A stretch of 6,238 nucleotides of DNA from positions 1-6,238 of the forward strand of contig JALOPK010000199.1 in the NCBI GenBank assembly GCA_025453925.1, given 5' to 3'. Under the pieces are notes generated by a model. It did no database searches. It was not told where the DNA came from and saw only the letters and a program-made list of their open reading frames with translations. This DNA is from Candidatus Eiseniibacteriota bacterium (lineage in GTDB: Bacteria; JAFGKV01). This document shows, one piece after another, positions 1 through 6,168 of the stretch (within the stretch, counting starts at the first letter, position 1; each line of letters opens with the position of its first letter). The position numbers and the translations under genes are program-made.

Positions 1-1362
1 ACTATTCGTGCCTGGTTCAACCGTGCCAACCTCCACTGGTTTGTCCACTGCCTTTCGACGCTGGAACACCCTGCCGATATCATTCACGAAGGCGAATGCC
101 ATCAGAGACACCAAGAACACAAAACCAACCCGCTGCAGGGCAAGCTGCGCCTTCAGGCCAAGCGGCTTGCGCCGTATTCCCTCGACAACGGAGAACACCA
201 CGGTCGCTCCGTCGAGAATGGGAATGGGAAGAAGATTAAGCACTGCCAGCATCACGCTGAACATCGCCACGAAACTCACCAGGCTGTCAAACCCTTTCCG
301 CGCGTGGCGGGCCGAAAACTGGGCGATGGCGATAGGGCCGCCGAGCTGCCGGCGGATGCCCTTGGGGTTCTTCACCATGGTGTAGAATCCCGAGTAGACC
401 GTCGCCACCATTCCTCCGGTCATGCGCCCAGCCTGGAGCACGGCCTCCAGGGGCCCGAACCGGACCAGTCGAGTCGTGCCCTCGGGCGCGGCGATTCCGA
501 TGTAGCCGCCCTCGCCCTGGCCCAGCGTTGTCCCGTTGATCGGCCGGACCGTGGTGGCCAGCACGCGGCCCTCCCGGATGAACTCTACCGTGACGTCCCG
601 GTCGGGGCTGGCCAGAATGATTCTCCGCAAATCCTCGAAGGTGGCAACGGGCGAGCCGGCCACCGAGGCGATGCTGTCGCCCTCCTGCAGCCCGGCCTCG
701 AACGCGGGATATCCCATGGTCACATCCCCCACGATCGGCGGAAACGCGAATGCCACGCCGGACAGTAGGGAGTCATGGGGGCTGGCCCGCAACGTGTCGG
801 CCCACCCCTTTCTGGCAACCACCATGGTGACCGAGTCCCGCGAACTCGCTTCTCGCGCGCCCTCCCACGCCTGAAGGAAGTCCTGGCTGGACGTCACTGG
901 GCGGCCATCGAACTCGGTGATGCGGTCTCCCGCCAGCATACCCATGCTCGCGGCCGCCGAACCGGCCTGGACGCTGCCGATGATCATCAGGGGGTCCGGC
1001 ACCTTGAACCCGGCCACCGCCACCAGATAGAGGAGCACGAAGGCCAGCGCCACGTTCATGATGGGGCCCGAGATCGCTACGATGAGCTTCACCCACCACG
1101 GCTGAGCGCCAAAGTCCCCGGGTGCGGGCTCCTCATTGGTTTCACCCGGGTCTTCCCCGGCGAACTTCACGTAGCCGCCCAGAGGGATGGGGCCGACCAC
1201 CCAGTCGATGTCCCGCCATCTGAATCCCAGCACCTTCGGTCCGAATCCGATGCTGAACTTCAGCACCCGCACACCGAGGCGAAGCCCGGCAAGCAGGTGG
1301 CCGATCTCGTGGGGAATCACGAGAATGCCCAGGACGATGATCCCTATGATCACAGCTTCCAT
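1..1362 (-). CDS. rseP: RIP metalloprotease RseP, site-2 protease (3' end beyond window)
   Basis: RseP is an inner-membrane zinc protease that cuts transmembrane segments, typically of anti-sigma factors after a first periplasmic cut, and removes leftover signal peptides. The visible 454 residues have no stop, so the gene continues past the left edge. TM1 (about 2-17) runs into the zinc motif HEIGH (18-22, His18, Glu19, His22). PLGGYVKFAGEDPGE (60-74) follows, then TM2 (93-117) with GPIMN. Two tandem PDZ domains follow (about 120-195 and 205-275), then GGPIAIAQ (341-348), TM3 with NLLPIPILDG (376-385, third ligand Asp384), and TM4 (about 412-428). After TM4 only a short tail is expected, so very little is missing (E. 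coli RseP has 450). The usual LDGG reads LDGA here. The ATG at 1362 has GGAGAGG 7 nt upstream and overlaps dxr by 13 bp. Confidence 0.96.
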   Translation of the reverse strand, partial: MEAVIIGIIVLGILVIPHEIGHLLAGLRLGVRVLKFSIGFGPKVLGFRWRDIDWVVGPIPLGGYVKFAGEDPGETNEEPAPGDFGAQPWWVKLIVAISGPIMNVALAFVLLYLVAVAGFKVPDPLMIIGSVQAGSAAASMGMLAGDRITEFDGRPVTSSQDFLQAWEGAREASSRDSVTMVVARKGWADTLRASPHDSLLSGVAFAFPPIVGDVTMGYPAFEAGLQEGDSIASVAGSPVATFEDLRRIILASPDRDVTVEFIREGRVLATTVRPINGTTLGQGEGGYIGIAAPEGTTRLVRFGPLEAVLQAGRMTGGMVATVYSGFYTMVKNPKGIRRQLGGPIAIAQFSARHARKGFDSLVSFVAMFSVMLAVLNLLPIPILDGATVVFSVVEGIRRKPLGLKAQLALQRVGFVFLVSLMAFAFVNDIGRVFQRRKAVDKPVEVGTVEPGTNS

Positions 1363-2525
1363 TCGCTGTCCTCTCCAGTAGTGACTGTCTCTGCCGCCGC
1401 CGCCGCCTCGCGACGGGCCCAGCGGTCTGCGGCCACGATGGCCTCGAGGGTGGGGGCGGGCATCGCGGTATGAGCGGTCAGGACCCGATCGATGACACGG
1501 GGAATTCCCGTGAACGCGAGTGCCCCCGCGAGGAACGATTCGACGGCGATTTCGTTGGCCGCGTTCATCACAGCCAGCGCGGTCCCGCCTGTGGCGGCGG
1601 CCCGGCGCGCGAGAGCGAGGCAGGGATACCTCTCCACCGAGACTGGTTTGAACGTGAGTGTATCCAGACCGCCAGGCAACAATCTCGGTAGAGCCGTGGG
1701 GCACAGCTCGGGATATGTCAACGCGTATTGGATCGGCCCGCGCATGTCCGGCCACGCAAGATGTGCGACGACCGACCCATCCCCGAGTTCAACCAGGCAG
1801 TGCACCATGCTCTGGGCATGCAGTATCACGTCGATGCTCTCGATCGGAAGCCCAAACAGGAAGTGGGCCTCGATGATCTCGAGCCCCTTGTTCATCATGG
1901 TGGCGGAATCCACCGTGATCTTCCGGCCCATCGCCCACGTCGGATGGGCCAGTGCCTGCTCGGGGGTGACCCTGGCCAGGTCTCCGCGGTAGTCGCGCAG
2001 CGCGCCGCCCGAGGCGGTCAGCCACAGGCCTCGTATGTCCCGTTTCTCCCGCTGGCGGAGCACACAATGAAGGGATGCGTGCTCCGAATCGACGGGGATG
2101 AGGCGGTCCGGTCCCCCTGCGGCGGCCATGACCAGGTGGCCGCCGATCACGAGGCTTTCCTTGTTGGCCAAGGCAACCGTCTTCCCCGCCTCCAGCGCGG
2201 CGAGGGTCGGCGCCAGACCGACCGCGCCGACGAGCCCGTTCAGCATCAGATCGGTGTCAGGATGGACAGCGACCGCCCCGATTCCCTCTTCCCCGGCGAT
2301 GAGCGCGGCGCCTACCTCGGCGCAGGCCTGCGCCACCGTCGGATCCTCGGAACCGAAAGCAACGATCTGCGGTCTGAACCGGCGCACCTGCTCCGCCAGC
2401 ACCGACCCGCTGGTTCGGGCCGCCAGAGCGGTGACGCGAAACCGCGGAGCAAGGTGAGCGACGACATCCAGCGCCGAGCGACCGATGGAGCCGGTGCTGC
2501 CGAGGATCGCGAGGGAGCGGGTCAT
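1350..2525 (-). CDS. dxr: 1-deoxy-D-xylulose 5-phosphate reductoisomerase
   Basis: Dxr converts DXP to 2-C-methyl-D-erythritol 4-phosphate with NADPH and a divalent metal, the committed step of the MEP route to isopentenyl diphosphate; it is the target of fosmidomycin. The 391-residue product begins with the NADPH-binding GSTGSIG (9-15). It has LANKESLV (119-126), the metal ligands Asp146 and Glu148 in DSEHASLH, LTASGG (169-174), the flexible-loop HPTWAMGRK (194-202), and SATMMNKGLE (207-216) with Ser207, Asn212, Lys213 and the third metal ligand Glu216. The C-terminal helical domain includes NAANEIAVESFL (321-332). One oddity is ALRD (175-178), where most homologues have PFR. GGGAG lies 5 nt before the ATG, and an in-frame TGA directly precedes it, which fixes the start. 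The 3' end overlaps rseP by 13 bp. It supplies precursors for the UppS reaction. Confidence 0.97.
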   Translation of the reverse strand: MTRSLAILGSTGSIGRSALDVVAHLAPRFRVTALAARTSGSVLAEQVRRFRPQIVAFGSEDPTVAQACAEVGAALIAGEEGIGAVAVHPDTDLMLNGLVGAVGLAPTLAALEAGKTVALANKESLVIGGHLVMAAAGGPDRLIPVDSEHASLHCVLRQREKRDIRGLWLTASGGALRDYRGDLARVTPEQALAHPTWAMGRKITVDSATMMNKGLEIIEAHFLFGLPIESIDVILHAQSMVHCLVELGDGSVVAHLAWPDMRGPIQYALTYPELCPTALPRLLPGGLDTLTFKPVSVERYPCLALARRAAATGGTALAVMNAANEIAVESFLAGALAFTGIPRVIDRVLTAHTAMPAPTLEAIVAADRWARREAAAAAETVTTGEDSEWKL

Positions 2526-2579
2526 TCAGGCTCCCGTGACCCGTCCACCAGAGGGCCGACAAAGGTGCCGCGAGGCCGG

Positions 2580-2591
2580 CTCCGGCCGGAG
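2580..2591. repeat. 12-bp perfect palindrome upstream of dxr
   Basis: CTCCGGCCGGAG reads the same on both strands and lies 54 bp before the dxr ATG. It could be a dimeric regulator site or part of an RNA stem. Palindromes of this composition also arise by chance in GC-rich DNA, so I claim only the structure. Confidence 0.4.
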
Positions 2592-2604
2592 TCCGACGAA
2601 TGGT

Positions 2605-2621
2605 GCGGGAGAAGCTCCCGC
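2605..2621 (-). repeat. 7-bp GC-rich hairpin in the cdsA-dxr gap
   Basis: On the minus strand GCGGGAG and CTCCCGC form a perfect 7-bp stem around a 3-nt CTT loop. The stem is very stable for its size. The bases that follow (ACCATTCG) are not a T-run. It lies about 80 nt upstream of the dxr ATG, so it would be in the 5' leader if a promoter exists in this gap or just before it. Confidence 0.45.
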
Positions 2622-2666
2622 GGGCGGGGCATCGAACCCGACTGGCGCGGTGCGGGCAGCGTCCGG

Positions 2667-2682
2667 CATGGGTGCGCCCATG
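2667..2682 (-). repeat. Short hairpin just after the cdsA stop
   Basis: CATGGG and CCCATG form a perfect 6-bp inverted repeat around a 4-nt loop, starting 4 nt after the cdsA TAG codon. No T-run follows, so a rho-independent terminator is unlikely. It could protect an mRNA 3' end or be chance in GC-rich DNA. Confidence 0.4.
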
Positions 2683-2686
2683 TATG

Positions 2687-3514
2687 CTACGAGCGCCCGG
2701 GAACAAGCACGAGGGCGTAGTAGACACCCGGAATGTTCAGCAGGAGGCTGTCAAAGCGATCGAGGACACCGCCGTGCCCCGGGATGAGACACGAGCTGTC
2801 CTTCACGCAGACCTCCCGTTTGAACAGGGACTCCGCGAGATCGGCAACTTGCCCCAAGGACCCCGCGATGCCGCCCAGCAGGAGGCCGACGGGAAGAGGG
2901 AGTGGTCCAAGCACACACAGGGCGCCACCGGCCGCGAGCCCGGCGGCAAAGCCCGCCACGGCTCCTTCCCAGCTCTTCTTGGGGCTGATGACCGGCGCGA
3001 GGCGCGTGCGGCCGAACGCGCGGCCGAAGCCATAGGCCGCCGTGTCGACGATCCACGTCAGGTAGAAGGGGATAAGTGCCAGCTTCCAGGGGGGAATCCC
3101 CCAGCGATCCAGCTTGGGCCCCGGAAGGCGGAGTAGGTGCACATGGCCGAATAACCAGGCAATGTACAGCACGGCGGCCGCCGCCCGGGACGCACGGAGG
3201 AGCGTCTGCCGGGGAGTGCCGGAGGCGACGTCGAGCCCGAGGACGATCAGAAAGGGGAGAATCGCCAGCGACGAGGCCGGGCCCGGATGCCCGGTGGCCA
3301 TGAGGTAGAGGGTGCCTCCGCACACCGCCATCGTCAGTGGCACCTCCGGATCCAGATGCGGTCGGCCAAGACGGCAGAATTCCCAGACCGCACCCAGGAC
3401 GATCGCAAGATTGACCACGAAAAGGCCGATCCCGCCATGGATCGTAATGAACACGTAGAGCGGAATAAACGCCGCCGCGACGAGAGTTCGCAGCAGAAGA
3501 TTCGAGCCTCTCAC
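2687..3514 (-). CDS. cdsA: Phosphatidate cytidylyltransferase (CDP-diacylglycerol synthase)
   Basis: CdsA is a polytopic inner-membrane enzyme that converts phosphatidic acid and CTP to CDP-diacylglycerol, the branch point for all major phospholipids. The 275-residue product is strongly hydrophobic, with several membrane segments (for example about 8-25, 28-46, 82-95, 110-125, 144-160, 185-203 and 207-222). The C-terminal family signature is complete: Ser229, Lys232-Arg233, Lys238-Asp239, then PGHGG (245-249) and DRFD (252-255). The upstream conserved ISPKKSWEG (176-184) and WIVDTAAY (154-161) are also present. The start is GTG at 3514 and overlaps the uppS stop as GTGA (3511-3514). AAGGTGG ends 7 nt upstream, so coupling with uppS is likely. 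The stop TAG is followed by the only sizeable gap of the window. Confidence 0.96.
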   Translation of the reverse strand: MRGSNLLLRTLVAAAFIPLYVFITIHGGIGLFVVNLAIVLGAVWEFCRLGRPHLDPEVPLTMAVCGGTLYLMATGHPGPASSLAILPFLIVLGLDVASGTPRQTLLRASRAAAAVLYIAWLFGHVHLLRLPGPKLDRWGIPPWKLALIPFYLTWIVDTAAYGFGRAFGRTRLAPVISPKKSWEGAVAGFAAGLAAGGALCVLGPLPLPVGLLLGGIAGSLGQVADLAESLFKREVCVKDSSCLIPGHGGVLDRFDSLLLNIPGVYYALVLVPGRS

Positions 3515-4260
3515 GGGGCTTCCACCTTACCGAACCGCCGCTCACGCCCCGCATAGTCCTCCAAGGCACGAAGGAGCTCGGCCCTTCGGAAGTCCGGCCA
3601 ATAGGTGGGGGTTACCCAGAGTTCCGTGTAGGCGATCTGCCACAGCAGGAAATTGGAGATGCGCATCTCGCCGCTCGTTCGGATGAGCAGGTCGGGATCA
3701 GGGGTTCCGGAGGTCTGGAGCCTCGCGGCGACCATGTTTTCGTCGATGTCATCCGGGCAAACGACACCCGCAGCCGCTTCGCGCGCGAGCGCACGGACCG
3801 CCTCAACGATCTCCGCGCGGCTGCCGTAGCTCAGTGCCAGCGTCAGCGTGAGCCCCGTGTTCCCCGCGGTGCTCTGCATCGCAGCGGCCAGGTCTCTGCG
3901 CACCGGCTCCGGCATCTGTTCGGAGGAGCCGATGGTAAGCAGGCGGACATTGTTCTTCTGCAGGACATCCAGCTCGTGTCGCAAGTATCGCTGGAGGAGC
4001 CCCATGAGGAAGTCGACTTCGGCCCTGGGCCGGGCCCAGTTCTCTGTGGAAAACGAGTAGAGCGTGACGTATGGGATGTCCCATTCGGCACATGCGGTCA
4101 CGATGTCTCGCAGCGCTTCGACGCCGGCCTGGTGGCCCCGGATTCGTGGCAGGCCCCGGGCGCGTGCCCACCGCCCGTTGCCATCCATGATGATGGCGAT
4201 GTGGGTCGGGAGTCGGCCCAGGCGGCGGGGGTCCGTATCCGGGCCGCGTTCCGTGTCCAG
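3511..4260 (-). CDS. uppS: Undecaprenyl diphosphate synthase, probable CTG start
   Basis: This cis-prenyltransferase adds isopentenyl units to farnesyl diphosphate to make C55 undecaprenyl diphosphate, the precursor of the lipid carrier for peptidoglycan and other glycans. With the start proposed here it has 249 residues. It shows HIAIIMDGNGRWA (20-32) with catalytic Asp26, His43 in GHQAG, YSFSTENW (68-75) with Glu73, Asn74 and Trp75, NTGLTL (134-139), and the signature DLLIRTSGEMRISNF (190-204) with Arg194, Glu198, Arg200 and Ser202, then Glu213. These numbers coincide with E. coli UppS. The first ATG in frame is 4188, the Met of MDGNG, and starting there would remove the first beta strand. 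No ATG, GTG or TTG exists upstream before an in-frame TGA at 4306-4308. CTG at 4260 has GGAGG 7 nt upstream. CTG at 4266, overlapping the frr stop, is a second option. Function is certain; the start is inferred. Confidence 0.95.
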   Translation of the reverse strand: MDTERGPDTDPRRLGRLPTHIAIIMDGNGRWARARGLPRIRGHQAGVEALRDIVTACAEWDIPYVTLYSFSTENWARPRAEVDFLMGLLQRYLRHELDVLQKNNVRLLTIGSSEQMPEPVRRDLAAAMQSTAGNTGLTLTLALSYGSRAEIVEAVRALAREAAAGVVCPDDIDENMVAARLQTSGTPDPDLLIRTSGEMRISNFLLWQIAYTELWVTPTYWPDFRRAELLRALEDYAGRERRFGKVEAP

Positions 4261-4262
4261 GC

Positions 4263-4820
4263 TCAGACCTCCATCACTTCCCGTTCTTTGGCCTTGAGCA
4301 GGTCGTCAACCACGGAGATATGCCGGTCGGTGATCTCCTGAATCTTGTCGGTACCCTTGTGGAGCTCGTCTTCGGTGATGTCTCCCGCCTTCTCGAGCTT
4401 CCGCATTTCCTCGATCTCGCTTCGGCGGATGTTTCTGACGGACACCCGGGCATCCTCTGACAGCTTACGAACCAGTTTCACCAGGTCCTTTCGTCGCTCT
4501 TCGGTGAGCGTCGGAATCGGCAGCCTGATTACGGCGCCGTCATTCAGCGGATGGAGCCCAAGTTCCGACTTACTGATGGCCTTCTCGATGGCGGGCAGCG
4601 CCGTTCGATCCCAGGGCTGCACCACAAGCAGTCTCGGCTCCGGCGCGCTGATGTTCGCCACCTGGCGGAGAGGCATCTGCGAGCCGTAGTACTCAATCCG
4701 TATGCCGTCCAGCAGGGCGGGCGAGGCCTTTCCCGTGCGGACGCGGGAAAACTCGCGCTTCAGTGATTCGCAGGCCTGCTGCATCTTCTCTTCTGTCTCT
4801 TCCAGAACCAGTTCCGTCAT
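4263..4820 (-). CDS. frr: Ribosome recycling factor
   Basis: RRF works with EF-G to split the post-termination ribosome and release mRNA and tRNA. The product has 185 residues, the same as E. coli RRF. Domain I is a three-helix bundle made of the N-terminal helix (about 1-30, ending in FSRVRTGKASPALLD) and the two C-terminal helices (about 105-185). Domain II lies between them (IRIEYYGSQMPLRQVANIS, 40-58, through NDGAVIRLPIPTLTEERR, 93-110). The functionally important arginine of the family is seen at Arg132 in VSVRNIRRSEIEEMRKLEK. The ATG at 4820 is chosen because homology and length fit exactly and AAGGAG lies 10 nt upstream; an in-frame extension back to 4967 runs through pyrH and has no family support. 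It overlaps pyrH by 4 bp. Its last codons carry the ribosome binding site of uppS. Confidence 0.97.
   Translation of the reverse strand: MTELVLEETEEKMQQACESLKREFSRVRTGKASPALLDGIRIEYYGSQMPLRQVANISAPEPRLLVVQPWDRTALPAIEKAISKSELGLHPLNDGAVIRLPIPTLTEERRKDLVKLVRKLSEDARVSVRNIRRSEIEEMRKLEKAGDITEDELHKGTDKIQEITDRHISVVDDLLKAKEREVMEV
4267..4272 (-). promoter_or_regulatory. Ribosome binding site that decides the uppS start
   Basis: GGAGGT lies on the minus strand inside the last codons of frr. GGAGG ends 7 nt before CTG at 4260, the same spacing as between AGGAGG and ATG in tsf. It directly abuts the other candidate, CTG at 4266, which is too close for efficient initiation. It is about 80 nt from the ATG at 4188, so it cannot serve that codon directly. 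The site is seen in the sequence; its use with CTG is inferred. Confidence 0.65.
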
Positions 4821-5566
4821 GGCCGCATCACTCCTTCCGATCCTTCCGAGGAAACGGTTTCGACAGGGCCTACCAGCGTACCCTCGGGGTCGCCCATGAG
4901 GACCCGCTTCATCGCTCCCCGGCGTGTCTGGTTGAACACCACCACCGGCAGATGGTTGTCCCTGCACAGTGCGATGGCGGCACGATCCATGAACAGCAGG
5001 TTGGCGGCAAGCACATCATCGTAGGAGATTCGCTCATAGCGCCGGGGACCCGCGACTCTCTCGGGATCGGCCGAAAACACGCCGTCGACCCGGGTTCCCT
5101 TGAGGAGCACCTCTGCGCCGATCTCCAGTGCCCGGAGAGCGGCGGCGGTGTCGGTGGTGAAGAACGGGTTCCCCGTCCCCCCGGCAAAGATCCCGATGTG
5201 CCCGTCCGACACCAGTGCCCGTGCTTCCTCGGCGGAGAACTGCTCGACGAACCCCTTGATGGGGAACGCAGCGCGAACGAATGCGGGCACGCCCTGTGAG
5301 CGGATCTGCTCTGCAACCGCCAGCGCATTGATCACGGTGGCAAGCATGCCCATGCAGTCGGCGGTGACACGATTCAACAGAAGCGTGGACGTGGCGCCGC
5401 GGAGCATATTCCCGCCACCGGGCACGACGCCGATGCAGACGCCCAGAGATCGGGCCTCGATCAGGTCATCCGCCCGGAGCCTCAGGGCCTCCGCATCGAG
5501 ACCCGCCCCTTCCTCGCCGCCCAGGGATTCGCCGCTCAGCTTGAGCAGCACGCGGCGATACCGCAT
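4817..5566 (-). CDS. pyrH: UMP kinase (uridylate kinase)
   Basis: PyrH phosphorylates UMP to UDP with ATP in pyrimidine nucleotide synthesis. The bacterial enzyme is a hexamer of the amino-acid-kinase fold and is usually regulated by GTP and UTP. The 249-residue product shows the N-terminal phosphate-binding LLKLSGES (7-14, Lys9), the GGGN loop (50-53) followed by LRG (55-57), the NRVTADCMGMLATVINALA stretch (65-83, Asp70), and the near-invariant GGTGNPFFTTD (129-139) that binds UMP phosphate. LLKGTRVDGVFSADP (154-168) and MDRAAIALCRDNHLPVVVFN (193-212) match the ATP-binding half. Length fits the family (about 240). A GGAGAGG at 5583-5577, inside the end of tsf, lies 10 nt before the ATG. The stop overlaps the frr start by 4 bp (ATGA). 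The last 12 or so residues, after LVGP, are a non-conserved tail in which the frr ribosome binding site is embedded. Confidence 0.97.
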   Translation of the reverse strand: MRYRRVLLKLSGESLGGEEGAGLDAEALRLRADDLIEARSLGVCIGVVPGGGNMLRGATSTLLLNRVTADCMGMLATVINALAVAEQIRSQGVPAFVRAAFPIKGFVEQFSAEEARALVSDGHIGIFAGGTGNPFFTTDTAAALRALEIGAEVLLKGTRVDGVFSADPERVAGPRRYERISYDDVLAANLLFMDRAAIALCRDNHLPVVVFNQTRRGAMKRVLMGDPEGTLVGPVETVSSEGSEGVMRP

Positions 5567-5571
5567 CGGGA

Positions 5572-6168
5572 TCAGGCCTCTCCGATCTGGAAGCGGGCAA
5601 ACCGTCGCACGATGACGTTCTCGCCCAGCTTGCCTGCGACCTCCTTCACCAAGTCACCCACGGTGCGGGTGTTATCACGTATGGAGAACTGCTCCATCAG
5701 ACAGCTGTCCTGGTAGAACTTCTCCAGCTTGCCCTCGATGATCCGATCCCAGACCTTCTCCGGCTTGCCGCTCTCCTTGGCCTGTTCCCGGTAGATCACG
5801 CGCTCGCGCTCGACCAGGTCGGCCGAAACATCCTCCCGGCTCACCGATAGGGGAGAGGTCGCCGCGACCTGCATGGCCAGCTCATGGGCCAGCTTCTGGA
5901 AATCATCGGTCCTGGCCACGAAGTCGGTTTCGCAGTTCACTTCGACGATAACGCCGATCTTCCCGCCCAGGTGGATATACGACGAGACAACGCCTTGGCT
6001 TGCGGCACGGCCCAGACGCTTGCTCGCCTTGGCGATTCCCTGTTTCCGCAGCCACTCTATCGCTTTCTCCACATCTTCTTCCGCGACCTCCAGCGCCTTC
6101 CGGCAATCCATCATGCCGGCGCCGGTCCGCTCACGAAGCTCTTTCACGGCCTGTGCGGAGATGCTCAT
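5572..6168 (-). CDS. tsf: Elongation factor Ts (short form)
   Basis: EF-Ts is the cytoplasmic guanine nucleotide exchange factor that releases GDP from EF-Tu so it can be reloaded with GTP during elongation. The protein has 198 residues. Residues 1-54 form the UBA-like N-terminal domain with the first family signature (LRERTGAGMMDCRKAL, 11-26). The second signature, EVNCETDFVAR, lies at 76-86 and includes the TDF motif that contacts EF-Tu. The C-terminal part has the usual GKPEKVWDRIIEGKLEKF (134-151), SCLMEQ (155-160) and GENVIVRRFARFQIGE (182-197). The length matches the short, Thermus-like form with a single core subdomain, not the roughly 280-residue E. coli form. The start is certain: AGGAGG at 6181-6176 lies 7 nt before ATG, and homology begins at once. 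It overlaps rpsB by 4 bp and is followed after 5 bp by pyrH. Confidence 0.97.
   Translation of the reverse strand: MSISAQAVKELRERTGAGMMDCRKALEVAEEDVEKAIEWLRKQGIAKASKRLGRAASQGVVSSYIHLGGKIGVIVEVNCETDFVARTDDFQKLAHELAMQVAATSPLSVSREDVSADLVERERVIYREQAKESGKPEKVWDRIIEGKLEKFYQDSCLMEQFSIRDNTRTVGDLVKEVAGKLGENVIVRRFARFQIGEA

Larger units (their letters stand above)
2526..2686. other. Intergenic gap cdsA-dxr with short inverted repeats
   Basis: These 161 bp are the only stretch of any size without an assigned gene. I see three short inverted repeats (2667-2682, 2605-2621 and 2580-2591). There is no T-run after any of them on the minus strand, so they do not look like rho-independent terminators. I found no convincing -35/-10 pair on the minus strand. 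A 51-codon open frame (2681-2526) crosses the gap, but I do not call it a gene. GGGAG at 2535-2531, 5 nt before the dxr ATG, is the dxr ribosome binding site. The gap may hold an internal regulatory or RNA-processing element. Confidence 0.6.

Noticed and set aside
8-385. A 125-codon open frame on the plus strand at the left edge
   Set aside because: It is antisense to rseP, whose frame carries the LDG motif and membrane segments through this region.
2625-2640. A T-arm-like stretch (minus strand GGGTTCGATGCCCC) in the cdsA-dxr gap, hinting at a tRNA
   Set aside because: The five-base stem does not pair fully, and there is no matching acceptor stem, anticodon arm or D arm around it.
1728-2720. 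A 330-codon open frame on the plus strand
   Set aside because: It lies opposite dxr, whose minus-strand product carries every family motif. The plus-strand translation is a low-complexity Arg/Gly/Pro mix typical of an antisense shadow in GC-rich DNA.
2670-2720. A possible promoter before dxr (TTGTTC and TAGCAT on the minus strand)
   Set aside because: The spacing is only about 11 bp and the matches are weak; no convincing alternative pair was seen in the gap.
2751-3569. A 272-codon minus-strand frame overlapping cdsA
   Set aside because: It is out of frame with cdsA, has Arg/Pro-rich shadow composition, and cdsA itself has the full family signature.
3511-4188. uppS starting at the ATG at 4188
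   Set aside because: It would begin at the catalytic MDGNG motif and lose the conserved LPTHIAII strand; no ribosome binding site lies just upstream.
4263-4967. A longer frr reading frame starting at 4967 (234 residues)
   Set aside because: The extra N-terminal part overlaps pyrH and resembles no RRF. The ATG at 4820 gives the exact family length and has its own ribosome binding site.
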